Shown piece by piece: positions 19,084 through 29,972 of a stretch of DNA of 64,000 nucleotides. Position 1 is the stretch's first letter. Each line of letters starts with the position of its first letter. A program made the position numbers and the translations under genes. The notes under the pieces were generated by a model, which saw nothing but the letters and a program-made list of their open reading frames with translations, was not told the origin of the DNA and did not search any database. Origin of the DNA: Geobacter sp. (GTDB taxonomy: Bacteria > Desulfobacterota > Desulfuromonadia > Geobacterales > Pseudopelobacteraceae); NCBI GenBank assembly GCA_009684515.1, contig WKKS01000009.1, forward strand, positions 51,527 to 115,526, given 5' to 3'.

Positions 19084-20096
19084 GGGTTGGCTCCCTCTGT
19101 TTCCAATCTTTTTTTCAACTCCTTGACCTTGTCATTCAATTCCTTGATCCGGAACTCGCGGTCAACAAACAGGTTGTTGAACCGTTCCAGCTCAGCGTTC
19201 TTCTCTTCCAGGACAGCATTGGCCAGCTCCAGTTTTTTAAGGATGGCAGTCCGTTCGGCAACCTGTTGCTCATAGTAGCGCTGCAGACGGCTCAGCTGCA
19301 GATGTGTCCGGATTCTGGCATGAATTTCATCGATATCGAACGGCTTGGTGATGTAGTCGGCGGCTCCCAGGGAAAAGCCCCGGACCTTGCCAAACGGCTG
19401 GTCAAGCACGCTGAGAAATATGACGGGAATACGGCTTCCGGCTTCGGTTGCCTTGATCCGGCGGCAGGTCTCATAGCCATCCATTTCCGGCATCAGGATA
19501 TCCAGCAGGATCAGGTCGGGCGGACTGGCTCCCTCCACAACTTCGATCGCCTTCTGCCCACTTGTAGCAACCATAACCGGATACACACTGGAAAGCGCAC
19601 CGATCAGGTCGTGCACATTCTCCGGCACATCATCCACCACCAGAATGCTGGGAGTTGCATTTGTTCCGGTCATATTTACCGCGCCGTGCTGCGCGCTGTT
19701 GCGGCGATAATTCAGCAGTTCGAGCTGGGCCATCACCCGCACCTTCAGCAGATCCGGATTGACCGGCTTGGTAATATAATCGGCCGCCCCCATCTTCAAA
19801 CCTTTGGCTTCGTCCTCCGTTTCCGACAGGGCCGTTACAAATATGACCGGTATTTCTGCCGTAACCGGCTCTGACTTGAGCTTATGCAACACTTCATAGC
19901 CATCCATGCCAGGCATTTTGATATCCAGCAGAATCAAGTCAGGCTGCGGCTGCTGCCGCGCCAGTTCCAGGGCTTTTTCTCCCCCGGTTGCGGCGATAAC
20001 TGCATATCTGTCGCGCAGAATGTTCATAAGCGCGTGGATGTTCTCCGCAACGTCATCGACAATCAGGATTTTGGATTTGCCGCTGACTTCAGTCAT
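19080..20096 (-). CDS. Tandem REC-REC protein with coiled-coil tail
   Basis: 338 residues from the ATG at 20096, preceded by GAGGAGCATCAGCC; an in-frame start at 20186 has no support. REC1 (about 9-125, [13 protein letters not shown]) and REC2 (about 152-270, [13 protein letters not shown]) both keep the Asp and Lys residues. A coiled coil of about 65 residues follows and ends in a tail containing [20 protein letters not shown] nearly identical tail ends the 135-residue coiled-coil protein at 26847-27254. No enzymatic output is present. It probably acts as a phosphate-controlled scaffold; what it binds is unknown. Confidence 0.88.
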   Translation of the reverse strand: MTEVSGKSKILIVDDVAENIHALMNILRDRYAVIAATGGEKALELARQQPQPDLILLDIKMPGMDGYEVLHKLKSEPVTAEIPVIFVTALSETEDEAKGLKMGAADYITKPVNPDLLKVRVMAQLELLNYRRNSAQHGAVNMTGTNATPSILVVDDVPENVHDLIGALSSVYPVMVATSGQKAIEVVEGASPPDLILLDILMPEMDGYETCRRIKATEAGSRIPVIFLSVLDQPFGKVRGFSLGAADYITKPFDIDEIHARIRTHLQLSRLQRYYEQQVAERTAILKKLELANAVLEEKNAELERFNNLFVDREFRIKELNDKVKELKKRLETEGANP

Positions 20097-20121
20097 GGCT
20101 GATGCTCCTCTGTTAATGAAT

Positions 20122-23100
20122 TCATGCTTCCTCACCCAGACGGCGATCCAAGGCATCGATCCCGGCCAGCGCCTCGTCAATGGCAAATCGATCCACCAGC
20201 CCGGCGATCCGGCTGACTTCCGGCTCTATTTCCGTACCCGCCACGTTCTTGCGCAGACCGGCCAACAACAGATCGGCGGCTCCCAGATCATTCCGGAGCA
20301 GGGATGACAGGGCCAGCAGTTTGGCCCGCAGTTCAGTGCGTTCCAATGCGGCGGCAGGCTTAATCGGATCACCAACCGGAGCGGCCAGTCCGTCGATTTC
20401 AATCAAGGTTTCCTGCAGCAGGCGTCCCATCTGTTCAAATAGTTCCGGAGCCGGCATTCGTCCCTTCTTCAACTCAAGATCCAGTTCGGCGATACAGCTG
20501 AACAGCGGACCGGCGCTCAAATTCCCGGTGACCCCTTTGAGGGCGTGGCAATACTCCTCGGCTGCAACCAGGCCGCTTTCCGCGATCAGTCGCTGCAATT
20601 TGGTCAATGAACCGGAATAATGTTCGCGGAAACGGCGCAGCTGTTTCAGATAAGCCTCCGCGCTGCCGCCGATGCGGCGGACGCCCTGTTCTGCATCAAG
20701 GGTTTTCAGGGCCAGCAACTCGGCCGGGATTCCGGGGACTGCGACTTCAGAGTCAGCCTGGCCGACTGAAGCATCGGCAGCAGCGCCGGCCACCCGCAGC
20801 CACTTCGCCAGCACCGCCATCAAACGTTCCGGCGCAACCGGCTTGGTGATGTAATCATTCATCCCGGCCTGCAGACATTTCTCGGCATCTTCCGCCATCG
20901 CCATGGCGGTCATGGCGATAATCGGCAGTTCCGCAAAGCGTTCCCCACCCGGCTGTTCCGCCAGGGCGCGTATGCGCCGTGCCGCTTCAAAGCCGTCCAT
21001 CACCGGCATCTGGATATCCATCAACACGCCGTCATAGTCGCGCTTCTGCACCATCGCCAACGCCTCTTCGCCATTAAGCGCCTCATCCAGAGTGATCCCC
21101 ACGCTTTGCAGCAGTTCCACGGCAAACTCACGATTGATTTCGTTATCCTCGACCAGCAGCATGTGAACGCCACTGTAGCTGACACCGAGCGGGACAAAGC
21201 GCGCCTCGCTACCCCTGCTTTCCGTCCCGAAAAACTGATCGCGCCCCAATACTGTCAGAATCGTGTCGAGCAGGGTTGAGGGCGACACCGGCTTGACCAG
21301 AAAACCGTCGGCACCGGCCTGCTCCGTCAGCTTCATCACATCCTCACGGCCATAAGCGGTCACGATCACCACTTTTGGCTGATTCAGGATTGCATTGTCG
21401 GCACGAATCCGCCGGGTGGCCTCGTCGCCGTTCATTCCGGGCATGCGCCAGTCCATCAGCACGACTTCAACAGGTTCGCCTGATGCCGCTTTCAACTTCT
21501 CCATAGCCGACTCGCCATCAGCCGCAACAGTTACTTTTATTTGAAAGGAGCGCAATATTTCGGAAAGGATTTCACGCGACACCTCATTGTCATCCACCAC
21601 CAGGACGCGGATATCCTTCAGCATAGGGCCGGCCCGCTCCACCAGTTCGCGCCGGTGTTCCAGCGCCTGCCGTGAAATCTTGAGCGGCAAGGAGCAGCAG
21701 ATGCGGCTGCCCCGGCCCGGCTCGGAAGCCTCAACCCAAATGTTTCCCCCCATCATTTCAACCAGCAATTTGCTGATCGCCAGCCCCAGCCCCGTGCCTC
21801 CGAATCGCCGTGTGGTTGTTTGATCAGCCTGGGTGAATTTACGAAAGATACTGTTCTGTACCTCAGGCGTCATGCCGATTCCGGTATCGCGCACACAAAC
21901 CTCAAGAGTGAGTCCGGCTTCGCTGAGATTCCGGCCGGAAAACGACAGTTCGACTTCACCCGCCTCAGTGAATTTGACGGCATTGCCGCACAGGTTAAGC
22001 AGCACCTGGCCCAATCGGAGCGGGTCGCCAATCAGCCGCTGCGGAATTTCCGTATCGTAGCGGATCAGAAATTCGAGCCCTTTCTTTTCGGCCTGAAGAC
22101 CGATGGCATCGGTCAATTGCTCCAGCACGAAATCAAGGCCGAATTCGATCGACTCGATCTCCAGCTTTCCGGCCTCAATTTTGGAAAAATCCAGGATGTC
22201 ATTAATGATTCCGAGCAGTGAATCGGCTGCGCCCTTGGCCTTGCTCAGATAGTTGTAGAGTACCGGCGACATCTCGGTCTTCATGGCCAGATAAAGCATG
22301 CCGAGAATGGCATTCATCGGCGTGCGGATCTCATGGCTCATGTTGGCAAGAAAGTCGCTCTTGGCAAGAGTGGCTGCTTCGGCGGCCTCCTTGGCCTTGA
22401 TCAACTCAACCTGAGCCAGCTTGAGGTCGGAAATGTCATGCACAATCTTTGAAGCGCCGATAATCGTTCCCGCTGCATCCTTGATCGGCGAAACCGTCAC
22501 CAGAACCGGGACAATGCCGCCGTCCTTTTTGATCCGGACCGTTTCCAGATGCTCGATGCGTTCGCCGTTGCCGATCCTGGCAAGGATTTCCGTTTCTTCA
22601 TCAAGACGGTCCTGAGGAATGATCCTGGTCATCGGTGAACCGAGCATCTCCTGTTCCGAATAGCCGAAAAGCCTCTCGGCGGCGCCGTTCCAGCTGGTAA
22701 CCATGCCGGTGAGCGTCTTGCTGATGATGGCGTCATCGGAGGAATTTACAATGGCGCTGAAGCGGGCCATATCGATCTCGGCCAGTTTTCTTTCGGTAAT
22801 ATCGCGCACGATGCCGGTAAACATCTGCCGACCGTTGACCGCCATCTCCCCCACCGCCAGCTCCATCGGGAAGGTGCTGCCGTCCTTGCGCAGACCGGTC
22901 ACCTCGCGGCCGATGCCGATGACTTTTTTCCTGCCGGTCTTGAGGTAATTGCGCAGAAAACCGTCATGGGCGCTGTGATACGGCTCGGGCATCAGCAAAT
23001 TTACGTTTTTACCGGTCATTTCTGCGGCGGTGTAGCCGAACAGGCGCTCGGCGGCCGGATTAACCGTCTGCATCACCCCCTGGGCATCAATCGTAATGAT

Positions 23101-23673
23101 GCCGTCCACGACGGTGTCGATAATGCTGCGCACCGTTTCGGCCGATTTTTGCAGCTGCTGTTCCCTGTCCGCCAACTGCGCGCGGGTGGTCTGCACCTGG
23201 AGTTCGTCAACGATGCAGCGGGCCAGATCGATCAGGGCCGTGCGCTGCCCGGCGCTGAGTTCACGCGGCACACGATCGATGGCACAGAGGGTCCCGATCC
23301 GCTCGCCGCCGTCCAGAGCCAGCGGCGCCCCGGCATAGAAGCGGATATCGGGAGCGCCGGTAACCAGGGGATTGTCGGCAAAGCGCGGGTCTGCGGCGGC
23401 ATCCGGGACACAGAACAGTTCTTCCCCGAGTATGGCATGACCGCAGAAGGAGATGTCACGCGGTGTCTCGGTTGCATCAAGCCCCTGCCGCGATTTGAAC
23501 CACTGGCGTTTGTCATCGATCAGGCTGATCAGCACGATCGGCGTTTGGAGAATCTGCTGGGCCAGGCGGGTGTAACGGTCGAAACGCTCCTCGGCCGGAG
23601 TGTCGAGGATGTTCAGAGAGCGCAGCGCGTGCAGTCTGGCGGCTTCATTGATTGGAATGGCCGGTTCTAGCAT
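20122..23673 (-). CDS. Large phosphorelay kinase GAF-PAS-PAS-HisKA-HATPase-REC-REC-HPt
   Basis: 1183 residues without membrane segments. A GAF domain (about 25-165, with [13 protein letters not shown]) is followed by two PAS domains (about 175-295 and 300-420), HisKA ([19 protein letters not shown]), HATPase ([19 protein letters not shown]), two REC domains ([13 protein letters not shown] and [13 protein letters not shown]) and an HPt domain with phospho-His in [11 protein letters not shown] complete four-step relay is thus held in one protein. The HPt can pass phosphate to the REC proteins encoded just downstream. The start follows GGAGGGGC. Confidence 0.92.
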   Translation of the reverse strand: MLEPAIPINEAARLHALRSLNILDTPAEERFDRYTRLAQQILQTPIVLISLIDDKRQWFKSRQGLDATETPRDISFCGHAILGEELFCVPDAAADPRFADNPLVTGAPDIRFYAGAPLALDGGERIGTLCAIDRVPRELSAGQRTALIDLARCIVDELQVQTTRAQLADREQQLQKSAETVRSIIDTVVDGIITIDAQGVMQTVNPAAERLFGYTAAEMTGKNVNLLMPEPYHSAHDGFLRNYLKTGRKKVIGIGREVTGLRKDGSTFPMELAVGEMAVNGRQMFTGIVRDITERKLAEIDMARFSAIVNSSDDAIISKTLTGMVTSWNGAAERLFGYSEQEMLGSPMTRIIPQDRLDEETEILARIGNGERIEHLETVRIKKDGGIVPVLVTVSPIKDAAGTIIGASKIVHDISDLKLAQVELIKAKEAAEAATLAKSDFLANMSHEIRTPMNAILGMLYLAMKTEMSPVLYNYLSKAKGAADSLLGIINDILDFSKIEAGKLEIESIEFGLDFVLEQLTDAIGLQAEKKGLEFLIRYDTEIPQRLIGDPLRLGQVLLNLCGNAVKFTEAGEVELSFSGRNLSEAGLTLEVCVRDTGIGMTPEVQNSIFRKFTQADQTTTRRFGGTGLGLAISKLLVEMMGGNIWVEASEPGRGSRICCSLPLKISRQALEHRRELVERAGPMLKDIRVLVVDDNEVSREILSEILRSFQIKVTVAADGESAMEKLKAASGEPVEVVLMDWRMPGMNGDEATRRIRADNAILNQPKVVIVTAYGREDVMKLTEQAGADGFLVKPVSPSTLLDTILTVLGRDQFFGTESRGSEARFVPLGVSYSGVHMLLVEDNEINREFAVELLQSVGITLDEALNGEEALAMVQKRDYDGVLMDIQMPVMDGFEAARRIRALAEQPGGERFAELPIIAMTAMAMAEDAEKCLQAGMNDYITKPVAPERLMAVLAKWLRVAGAAADASVGQADSEVAVPGIPAELLALKTLDAEQGVRRIGGSAEAYLKQLRRFREHYSGSLTKLQRLIAESGLVAAEEYCHALKGVTGNLSAGPLFSCIAELDLELKKGRMPAPELFEQMGRLLQETLIEIDGLAAPVGDPIKPAAALERTELRAKLLALSSLLRNDLGAADLLLAGLRKNVAGTEIEPEVSRIAGLVDRFAIDEALAGIDALDRRLGEEA

Positions 23674-23736
23674 ACCGCCCCTCCTGCCACGAACACTTCA
23701 ACCGAAGCATCCGGATTGTGGGGCTTGTCGTTTAGT

Positions 23737-26700
23737 TCAAAATGAATCGGTATCATGCGCTTTACTCCCGTTCTGCATCCAGCCGGTTATCACCGGTTTA
23801 TTTCGGCCATTTTCGACCCTGACAGGAATGACGATAGTGAAACAACTGCCGGTCCCCAGTTCACTCGTAACGGTTAAATGGCCATGCAGTATATCAACAG
23901 CAATTTTTTTGGTCAGATAAAGCCCAAGCCCGGTCCCAAGGACGGTAGCACTGAGATGTGACTGAATCCGGCTGAAAGCCTGAAACAGCTTGGCCTGATC
24001 TTCCGCCCCGATGCCGATGCCGGTGTCGGTTACGGCGATTGTCACTTCGTTTTTATTTTGATCGCAACTGACGGCTACCGTCACCCTCCCCTGCTCGGTA
24101 AACTTGAGAGCGTTGCTGACCAGGTTAAGCAGACATTGCAGAAGTCGGCGCCGGTCGGTGTGCATCGCCAGATTGAGGCGTTGCATGCTGAAGGTGAGTT
24201 CCCGGTCCCTGGCCTCCTTGGCAAAGGTCTGTTCCACTTCCGCCAGCAATTCTGCCAGTTCGAAATCCTCCCGGCTGACCTCAATCATGCCGGCTTCAAT
24301 TTTTGAAACATCGATCACATCGTTGATCAGCGACAGCAGATGCTTTCCGGATCTGAGTATGGAGCTTAGGTTCTTTTTCTGTTCGTCGTTCAGCGGGCCG
24401 ACCCACTCGTTCAGCAGAATGCTGGAGAAGCCGATCACCGAGTTGAGCGGAGTGCGCAGCTCGTGGCTCATGGAAGCGATGAACATGGATTTAAGTCGAT
24501 CCATCTCCATCAGCTTGTTATTGGCCTGTTCAAGCTGTTTATTGGCCACATTTATGTCTTCCAGCAGGTACTGCATGGCCTGCTGAGATCGCTCCAGCTG
24601 ATGCGTCTTTTGTTCCAGGTTTTCAGTGCGCTCTTTGACCAGCTCTTCAAGATGATCGCGGTGTTTCTCCAGTTCCAGCTCGGCCAGTTTGCGATCGGTG
24701 ATATTGCGGATAATCGTCAGCAGGCATGGCTGACCGTTAAGTTCAATGCTTTCACCCGACACGAGTCCAATGAGAATTTCACCCGACTTGGCACGAAACA
24801 TCGCTTCCATTTCCCGGACCTTCCCCTGCTCCCTTATGCCGTTGACATATCGTTTTCGATCACTCTCACTGGCCCACAGATGCAAATCGACCGTCGAGCG
24901 GTTGCGAACCTCTTCAGGCAAAAAGCCGGTTTGTTGGAGAAACATTTCGTTGAATTCAAAAATGAGGCCGTCGGACAAACGGCTGATGACAATGGCATCC
25001 GGAGTGGCGTGAAAGGCTTTGAGAAACTTTTCCTCCGAATTGCGCAGGGCGTCTTCAGCCACTTTCCGCTCGGTGATGACTTCCGAGAACAGGATGATGC
25101 CGCCAATTTCGCCTTCGGTTTCATACCAGGGACGGATTTCCCAGCGTACCCAGTCCACTTTCCCGTTTGCTCTTGGGAACCGGTCTTCTTCCGCTTTTTC
25201 AATCCCCCCCGCCAGACAGCGCCGGTGAATTTCACGCCATTCTTCAGGGACCTCAGGAAACACATCATAATGTGACAAACCGACCACATCCTGATGACCC
25301 AAACCATAATCAGAGAGAAACCTGTGGCTGGCGGCAATGTATTTCATCTCCCGGTCAAACATGGCAATCGCCGCAGGAGAATGTTCAACAAAGATAAGGA
25401 GGACTTCTTCTTTCCTGCGGAGTTTCTGCTCGCTCTGCTTGCTCTCCGAAATATCCTCAACGCTGGACCAGATGTATTTTTCTCCGTTCTGCTCCATGAT
25501 TTGCCCCTGGAGCCTGACCGGAATGAGTCTTCCATCCTTGTGGATATACTCTTTTTCATAGGGGCCATAGCGACCTGTTTCTTCCAGGCTTTTCAGTTGC
25601 TCCAATTCCTGTTCCTGATATTTTACCGGGGTGATATCCCAATAGCTAAGCTTCACCGTTTCCTCGACAGACCGCCCCATGATCGCGGCATATGCCGGAT
25701 TTATATCCACCAGGCCGCCATCCATGCGGCAGAGAGCCAGGCCTATGGGAGACAGTTCAAACAGCAGGCGGTTATACTGTTCGCTTTGCCGCAGCAGCTC
25801 TGCTTCCTTTTGTCTCTTCAAGAATTCTCTGAATACGGCCAGCCAGCTCGCAAAGGCCGACAAAGCCAGCACCAGCAAAAAGATGATCACGTACTTGTTC
25901 CGGACGGGGTGCTTTGCGGCCTGCAGTGATTCAGCGGGGATAAAAGAAACTATTTTCCAGTCGTCTGCGTTTGATTTACTGTTACTGACAGTAACAAATG
26001 TAAACAGCCCCTTTTTAGTCATAAACTGGCCTTGATCAGCTCCGCTGATGGTTCGCCACGCTTCCGGATAACTGTGCGCCATGTTTTTCTGCTTACCGGC
26101 CGCATACATGAATCCCCACTCTTCGTCGGCAGATCGGCCGACGAGCCAGTAACCGCCTTTGTTAAGCAGCATGCTTTGACCGGCAGATCCGGCAGCCAGC
26201 TCCCTGAATTCCAGAAGGGTGTTGGCCGCCAGATAATTAAAAATGAGGATGCCCTGCTTACGTCCCGCCTTATCAAACAGAGGTGTTGCAAAACGAATCA
26301 TCGGCTTGGGCGGCTGTTCAATCTGACCACGTTCGATATTCAAATCGATCGGAGAAACATACAATTCCCCTTTCCGCAGAGAATACGCCTCCTTGAAATA
26401 ATATCGGTCCCCCTTGTTCTGAAGCTGGTTCTGCGGAACAATTGTCACCCCGTTTTCAATCAGATTTATCCTGATCATTTCCATACCGGCGGAATTCAAA
26501 ACCCTGATCTGGTCATAGTTTCTGCTGACCCGGCTGAACAGAGCCAGATCGTTTGCTGCTTCCTTACGGCTGGCTGCCGGTGAAACGAACATATCCCGTA
26601 TATGGCGGTGGTTCGCAAAATACAGCAGGTCCGTTGAAATCAGGCTGGTTTTATCGCCAATTCTACTTTTTTGCAGTGACACCAGGTTTATGGCGTTTTT

Positions 26701-26847
26701 CTGCATATTATTTTGAATCTGCCCTGCCTCATTACGGTAAAGCAGAGCCAGGATCAATACCGCCAGCAGTGTGAATGGTAATAAATAGAGCAGTACCGTT
26801 TTCAATCTGCACCATGACATATGATGAGTACCTGCCGACTCTCCCAC
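23737..26847 (-). CDS. Membrane Cache-like/triple-PAS histidine kinase
   Basis: 1036 residues starting at GTG 26847, which overlaps the preceding stop by one base (TAGTG); an ATG nine codons in is the alternative. TM segments at about 18-35 and 322-342 bracket a periplasmic region of about 285 residues resembling a double Cache sensor (YYFKEAYSLRKGELYVSPID, FATPLFDKAGRKQGILIFNY). Three PAS domains, a coiled coil, HisKA (FIASMSHELRTPLNSVIGF) and HATPase (GTGLGLYLTKKIAVDILHG) follow. There is no REC, so phosphate must go to a separate regulator; the downstream multi-REC proteins are candidates. Confidence 0.9.
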   Translation of the reverse strand: MGESAGTHHMSWCRLKTVLLYLLPFTLLAVLILALLYRNEAGQIQNNMQKNAINLVSLQKSRIGDKTSLISTDLLYFANHRHIRDMFVSPAASRKEAANDLALFSRVSRNYDQIRVLNSAGMEMIRINLIENGVTIVPQNQLQNKGDRYYFKEAYSLRKGELYVSPIDLNIERGQIEQPPKPMIRFATPLFDKAGRKQGILIFNYLAANTLLEFRELAAGSAGQSMLLNKGGYWLVGRSADEEWGFMYAAGKQKNMAHSYPEAWRTISGADQGQFMTKKGLFTFVTVSNSKSNADDWKIVSFIPAESLQAAKHPVRNKYVIIFLLVLALSAFASWLAVFREFLKRQKEAELLRQSEQYNRLLFELSPIGLALCRMDGGLVDINPAYAAIMGRSVEETVKLSYWDITPVKYQEQELEQLKSLEETGRYGPYEKEYIHKDGRLIPVRLQGQIMEQNGEKYIWSSVEDISESKQSEQKLRRKEEVLLIFVEHSPAAIAMFDREMKYIAASHRFLSDYGLGHQDVVGLSHYDVFPEVPEEWREIHRRCLAGGIEKAEEDRFPRANGKVDWVRWEIRPWYETEGEIGGIILFSEVITERKVAEDALRNSEEKFLKAFHATPDAIVISRLSDGLIFEFNEMFLQQTGFLPEEVRNRSTVDLHLWASESDRKRYVNGIREQGKVREMEAMFRAKSGEILIGLVSGESIELNGQPCLLTIIRNITDRKLAELELEKHRDHLEELVKERTENLEQKTHQLERSQQAMQYLLEDINVANKQLEQANNKLMEMDRLKSMFIASMSHELRTPLNSVIGFSSILLNEWVGPLNDEQKKNLSSILRSGKHLLSLINDVIDVSKIEAGMIEVSREDFELAELLAEVEQTFAKEARDRELTFSMQRLNLAMHTDRRRLLQCLLNLVSNALKFTEQGRVTVAVSCDQNKNEVTIAVTDTGIGIGAEDQAKLFQAFSRIQSHLSATVLGTGLGLYLTKKIAVDILHGHLTVTSELGTGSCFTIVIPVRVENGRNKPVITGWMQNGSKAHDTDSF

Positions 26848-27254
26848 TATGGATTCCCTTCCAGCTCTTTAAGCCGATCCTTCAGCTCCTTGATCCGGAA
26901 CTCCCGGTCAATAAAGAGTCTGTTGAACCTTCCCAGTTCCCGGTTCTTTTCTTCAAGTGCTGCGTTGGCCTTTTCCAGCTCCAGCCTGGTAATGGTAAGC
27001 TCCTCGAGCTGGGTCTGAATCTCTTCTTTTTGCTCGGATATCAGGTCATTCTGGCTGACGAGCCTGCTGTTTAAATCCTTGAGGTTTTTCTTGCTGTTAT
27101 CAACCTCAAAAATAGTTTCGGTGAGCAGCGTTGCCTTTACCTGGGAAAGATAGGCCAGGCAGCGCATCCGGAGAGATTGTTCGACGAGGTCGCGGTTGAT
27201 GTCGCGAACCTCATTGACATTTCGGGCACTGGTTCTGAGTATGTTTTCGGACAT
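26847..27254 (-). CDS. Small coiled-coil protein with DREFRIKEL tail
   Basis: 135 residues and not a known enzyme family. The N-terminal third is polar and helical; residues 50-135 form a strong heptad coiled coil, ending in [19 protein letters not shown]. The same tail occurs at the end of the double-REC protein at 19080-20096, which suggests a common binding partner or dimerisation with that protein. It lies between the di-iron protein (two bases upstream) and the membrane kinase (one-base overlap), so it is surely co-expressed with both. It may be a connector between sensor and kinase; this is inference. Confidence 0.75.
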   Translation of the reverse strand: MSENILRTSARNVNEVRDINRDLVEQSLRMRCLAYLSQVKATLLTETIFEVDNSKKNLKDLNSRLVSQNDLISEQKEEIQTQLEELTITRLELEKANAALEEKNRELGRFNRLFIDREFRIKELKDRLKELEGNP

Positions 27255-27256
27255 AT

Positions 27257-27994
27257 CTACCTCACCGCCAAATCAATCCCGCAGGGGAGTGTCTTGAGGT
27301 GCTGGATGGTGGCGCTGATCTTGTCACCCTCCAGCACCGAGCCGTGCTGCGGCAGGATTCGTTCCAGATCAAACTTTTCGATATTTTCCATGCCGTGCTT
27401 CAATAGCTCGTTACTGGGCATGTACAGCTGATGAAAGGTGTCGATGGCCGGCAGATAATCATCCTTGGCAAACAGTGACCACTCTTTGGAAACCGCGCCG
27501 AAGATGTCGCCGCTGAAAAGAGTCTTGCTTTGGCGGTCATAGGTCACAATCGCGCCGGGTGAATGCAGATAGGGAGTGTAGAGGAAATCGAGGATTCGTC
27601 CGCTGCCGAGAGTAATTTTATAATCATGCTCATCAACCGCGTAAAATTCCGACTTGATCCCGTAGTGCCGGATCAGGCGGATGCAGTTGGAGTGAGCGGC
27701 AATTTTCAGATCGGAACGGCCAATGACATCTTCCATGACCGCAAGGTTGCCGCAGACGTCCGGGTCCTGATGACAGGCGACGATCAGGGATATATCCGAC
27801 GGCTTTACAAGGTCGATGACTTTTCTCATGACAATCGGGAAGTGGGGAATGGAGCCGGGATCAAACAGGATGACATCTTTTTCGTCGATCAAAAGGTAGG
27901 GGTTGCAGTGCAGGTTCGCTTCCTCATCGTAAAAACCGACCCAGAATATTTCCCGCGTTATTGCGACGTTATTGCTGTAATCAATGTTTCTCAT
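27257..27994 (-). CDS. ODP-type metallo-beta-lactamase-fold di-iron protein
   Basis: 245 residues covering only the lactamase-fold domain of the flavodiiron/ODP family, without flavodoxin or rubredoxin domains. The metal ligands can all be placed: His75, Asp77 and Asp79 in CHQDPDVCGN, His144 in PYLHSPGA, Asp163 in LFSGDIFG and His217 in LPQHGSV. The second ligand is Asp rather than the Glu of FprA-type enzymes. Without a flavin partner domain it is more likely an oxygen, peroxide or iron sensor than an oxygen reductase, as shown for an ODP protein coupled to chemotaxis in Treponema. It is first in the minus-strand sensor operon. Confidence 0.85.
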   Translation of the reverse strand: MRNIDYSNNVAITREIFWVGFYDEEANLHCNPYLLIDEKDVILFDPGSIPHFPIVMRKVIDLVKPSDISLIVACHQDPDVCGNLAVMEDVIGRSDLKIAAHSNCIRLIRHYGIKSEFYAVDEHDYKITLGSGRILDFLYTPYLHSPGAIVTYDRQSKTLFSGDIFGAVSKEWSLFAKDDYLPAIDTFHQLYMPSNELLKHGMENIEKFDLERILPQHGSVLEGDKISATIQHLKTLPCGIDLAVR

Positions 27995-28041
27995 GTCCCC
28001 CCCATTATTTAACAGAAAGAAAAGCGACGTGCTGATAACAA

Positions 28042-28047
28042 ACTATA
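28042..28047 (-). promoter_or_regulatory. Possible -10 element upstream of the di-iron sensor operon
   Basis: The minus strand reads TATAGT here, about 50 bases upstream of the ATG at 27994, in an AT-rich gap of 120 bases. No convincing -35 box is visible, so this is only a candidate. Confidence 0.25.
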
Positions 28048-28115
28048 CTTCAGAAATAACAATAATAAAGAAGACTACGGCAAAAATTGAAATATTCCTG
28101 TTTTTTATCAACATT

Positions 28116-29972
28116 TTACAAAATTAGTCTGACACCTCCCAGGGTTTCTATCTCGTGGGGAAAGCGGTCGCCGGGTGTGCCGATGAACATGTAGTTTTTC
28201 GGCACGCCCAGACGCTTTGAAAGTTCTTCAATAAGTTCGGGTCCGAAAGTTCCCTGTACGGCAACGAAGTCGATTCTTAGCGAGGGGTACAAGCGGTCGA
28301 TTGTTTTCAAATCCTGTGCAAGATTCGGCGGTATATCTTCTTCCTTGCCAAAAACGTGGACAACCTTGAGCCATTTGGTCTGTTCGTTTTTAATGACATA
28401 CAGGGCCGCTTGATTCAGGTTTGCCGGATCGTCCCCTTTGGTGAAAAAGATCACGGTCCGGCTGTTGATCTGGTCAATGGTCTGTGCAATCTTGGAGTGG
28501 AGCAGCTCGTTGGTTTTCTGAATCTTTTCCACAACAGCCTTGGATATGACCAGGACGAGCTTCAGCAGCTGAATGCGAAGAAACATCACCACGACAACAC
28601 CGGCCACCACGGCGTAATATTCAAAAAATATGCGTACTGAGGTCGGATCCAGCATGATATTTCCGATAAGTCCGGCGATCACGGCGACCAGGGCGATGCT
28701 GACCTTGGGCCAGCTGGCGCGGGTGTCACGCGGCAAACGTCCCCGCTTGACCTTCAGCAGCATATTGCCGATCGCGAAGAGCGCCATGACGCAGAGGAAC
28801 GAGAGGGTATAGACACCGGCAAGCACCCCGATTTTGCCCCCCGTAACGGCCAGAATCGACCAGCAGAGCAGCAGAAAACCGATTATGATCCAGTGATTGG
28901 TATGCCGCCACCTGTTTTCCTGGAGAAGAAATTGCGGAAGGCAGCGGTCAAGGGTCATGCGGCGCATCAGGCCGGTCACGCCGACGAAGCCGGTCAGCAC
29001 AGCTCCGGACAAGACCAGGGTGGCATCGATACTGACCAGAACCCCTAGCCAGTTCCCTGCGGATAAGTTACCCATTTGCGCCAGCAGATCCGGCGGGACC
29101 TGCTGGATTACGGCCACCGGCAGAATGCCGAGCGCCAGCAGGCTGATCAGCGGATTGAAGACGGCAACCGCGATCCACATGTTCCTGAGTGTTTTGGGGA
29201 AGACACCCTGTGCCTGCTCCTCGATGAAGTTTGCGGAGCTTTCAAAACCGCTGATGCCGAGCATGGCCGCTGCGAATCCGAAAAAGAGGGCGTGCAGCAG
29301 ACCACCCGGAGTAGGCACCGTCATATTCATGTTGAGCAGCGACGGGTCGTTTACGATCATAACCACGGATGTGACGCAGAGAATCGTCAGCGTGAGCATA
29401 TGGAACACGAATATGACCAGGGCGACCGCCGCCGATTCGCCGATGCCGATCAGGTTGAGCAGGGCAAATAAACCGAGCAGGGCAACCGTCGCCGTCATGA
29501 CCGGGAGTCCCGGCAGCAGGTGGTGGGCGTAATGCATCGCTTCACTGGCGCTGATGACCGCCGTGGCGATGTATGACAGCAAGGTCAGGCAGGCTGCGGC
29601 GGCCGCGGCGTTTTTATTGGTGGTATTCAGCAGCAGCGTGTAGGTGCCGCCGTTCAGGGGCAGCGCACTGCCGACTTCGGCGTATACCTTGCGGAACAAG
29701 TAGAGGACTCCGGCCACGAGCAGAAGCACCACCGGCGCCAGAAAACCGGCCTGGGCGGCGCACAGGGCGGCCACATACAGGCAGCTGGAGGTGATGTCGT
29801 TGCCGCAGATGGCGGTCGAACGCCACATTCCGAGCTTTTTGGGATGGGATGGAGGAACGGTACCCGGCTCAGGCAAACCGATCAGATCATCAATCCTTTC
29901 GGACTTGCCCCACCCCACAAATTCCCACGAATGATCCTGTTGTTTCCTGTCGTTATCCAAGTTGTTTTTCAT
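28116..29972 (-). CDS. APC-superfamily amino acid permease with cytoplasmic C-terminal domain
   Basis: About 618 residues from the ATG at 29972 (MKNNLDNDRKQQ). The frame stays open to 30140, with ATGs at 30050, 30110 and 30140, none with a clear ribosome site, so the start is uncertain. About twelve TM helices span residues 75-470, beginning with STAICGNDITSSCLYVAAL, the first-helix pattern of APC transporters. The last 130 residues are soluble and end in a Rossmann-like segment (NYMFIGTPGDRFPHEIETLGG). The substrate is unknown. It is transcribed away from the MscS-antiporter operon and is probably a monocistron. Confidence 0.8.
   Translation of the reverse strand: MKNNLDNDRKQQDHSWEFVGWGKSERIDDLIGLPEPGTVPPSHPKKLGMWRSTAICGNDITSSCLYVAALCAAQAGFLAPVVLLLVAGVLYLFRKVYAEVGSALPLNGGTYTLLLNTTNKNAAAAAACLTLLSYIATAVISASEAMHYAHHLLPGLPVMTATVALLGLFALLNLIGIGESAAVALVIFVFHMLTLTILCVTSVVMIVNDPSLLNMNMTVPTPGGLLHALFFGFAAAMLGISGFESSANFIEEQAQGVFPKTLRNMWIAVAVFNPLISLLALGILPVAVIQQVPPDLLAQMGNLSAGNWLGVLVSIDATLVLSGAVLTGFVGVTGLMRRMTLDRCLPQFLLQENRWRHTNHWIIIGFLLLCWSILAVTGGKIGVLAGVYTLSFLCVMALFAIGNMLLKVKRGRLPRDTRASWPKVSIALVAVIAGLIGNIMLDPTSVRIFFEYYAVVAGVVVVMFLRIQLLKLVLVISKAVVEKIQKTNELLHSKIAQTIDQINSRTVIFFTKGDDPANLNQAALYVIKNEQTKWLKVVHVFGKEEDIPPNLAQDLKTIDRLYPSLRIDFVAVQGTFGPELIEELSKRLGVPKNYMFIGTPGDRFPHEIETLGGVRLIL

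Noticed and set aside
10666..27994. Chemotaxis cluster
   Set aside because: No methyl-accepting chemoreceptor, CheA, CheW, CheB or CheR is present; the REC proteins sit with ordinary kinases.
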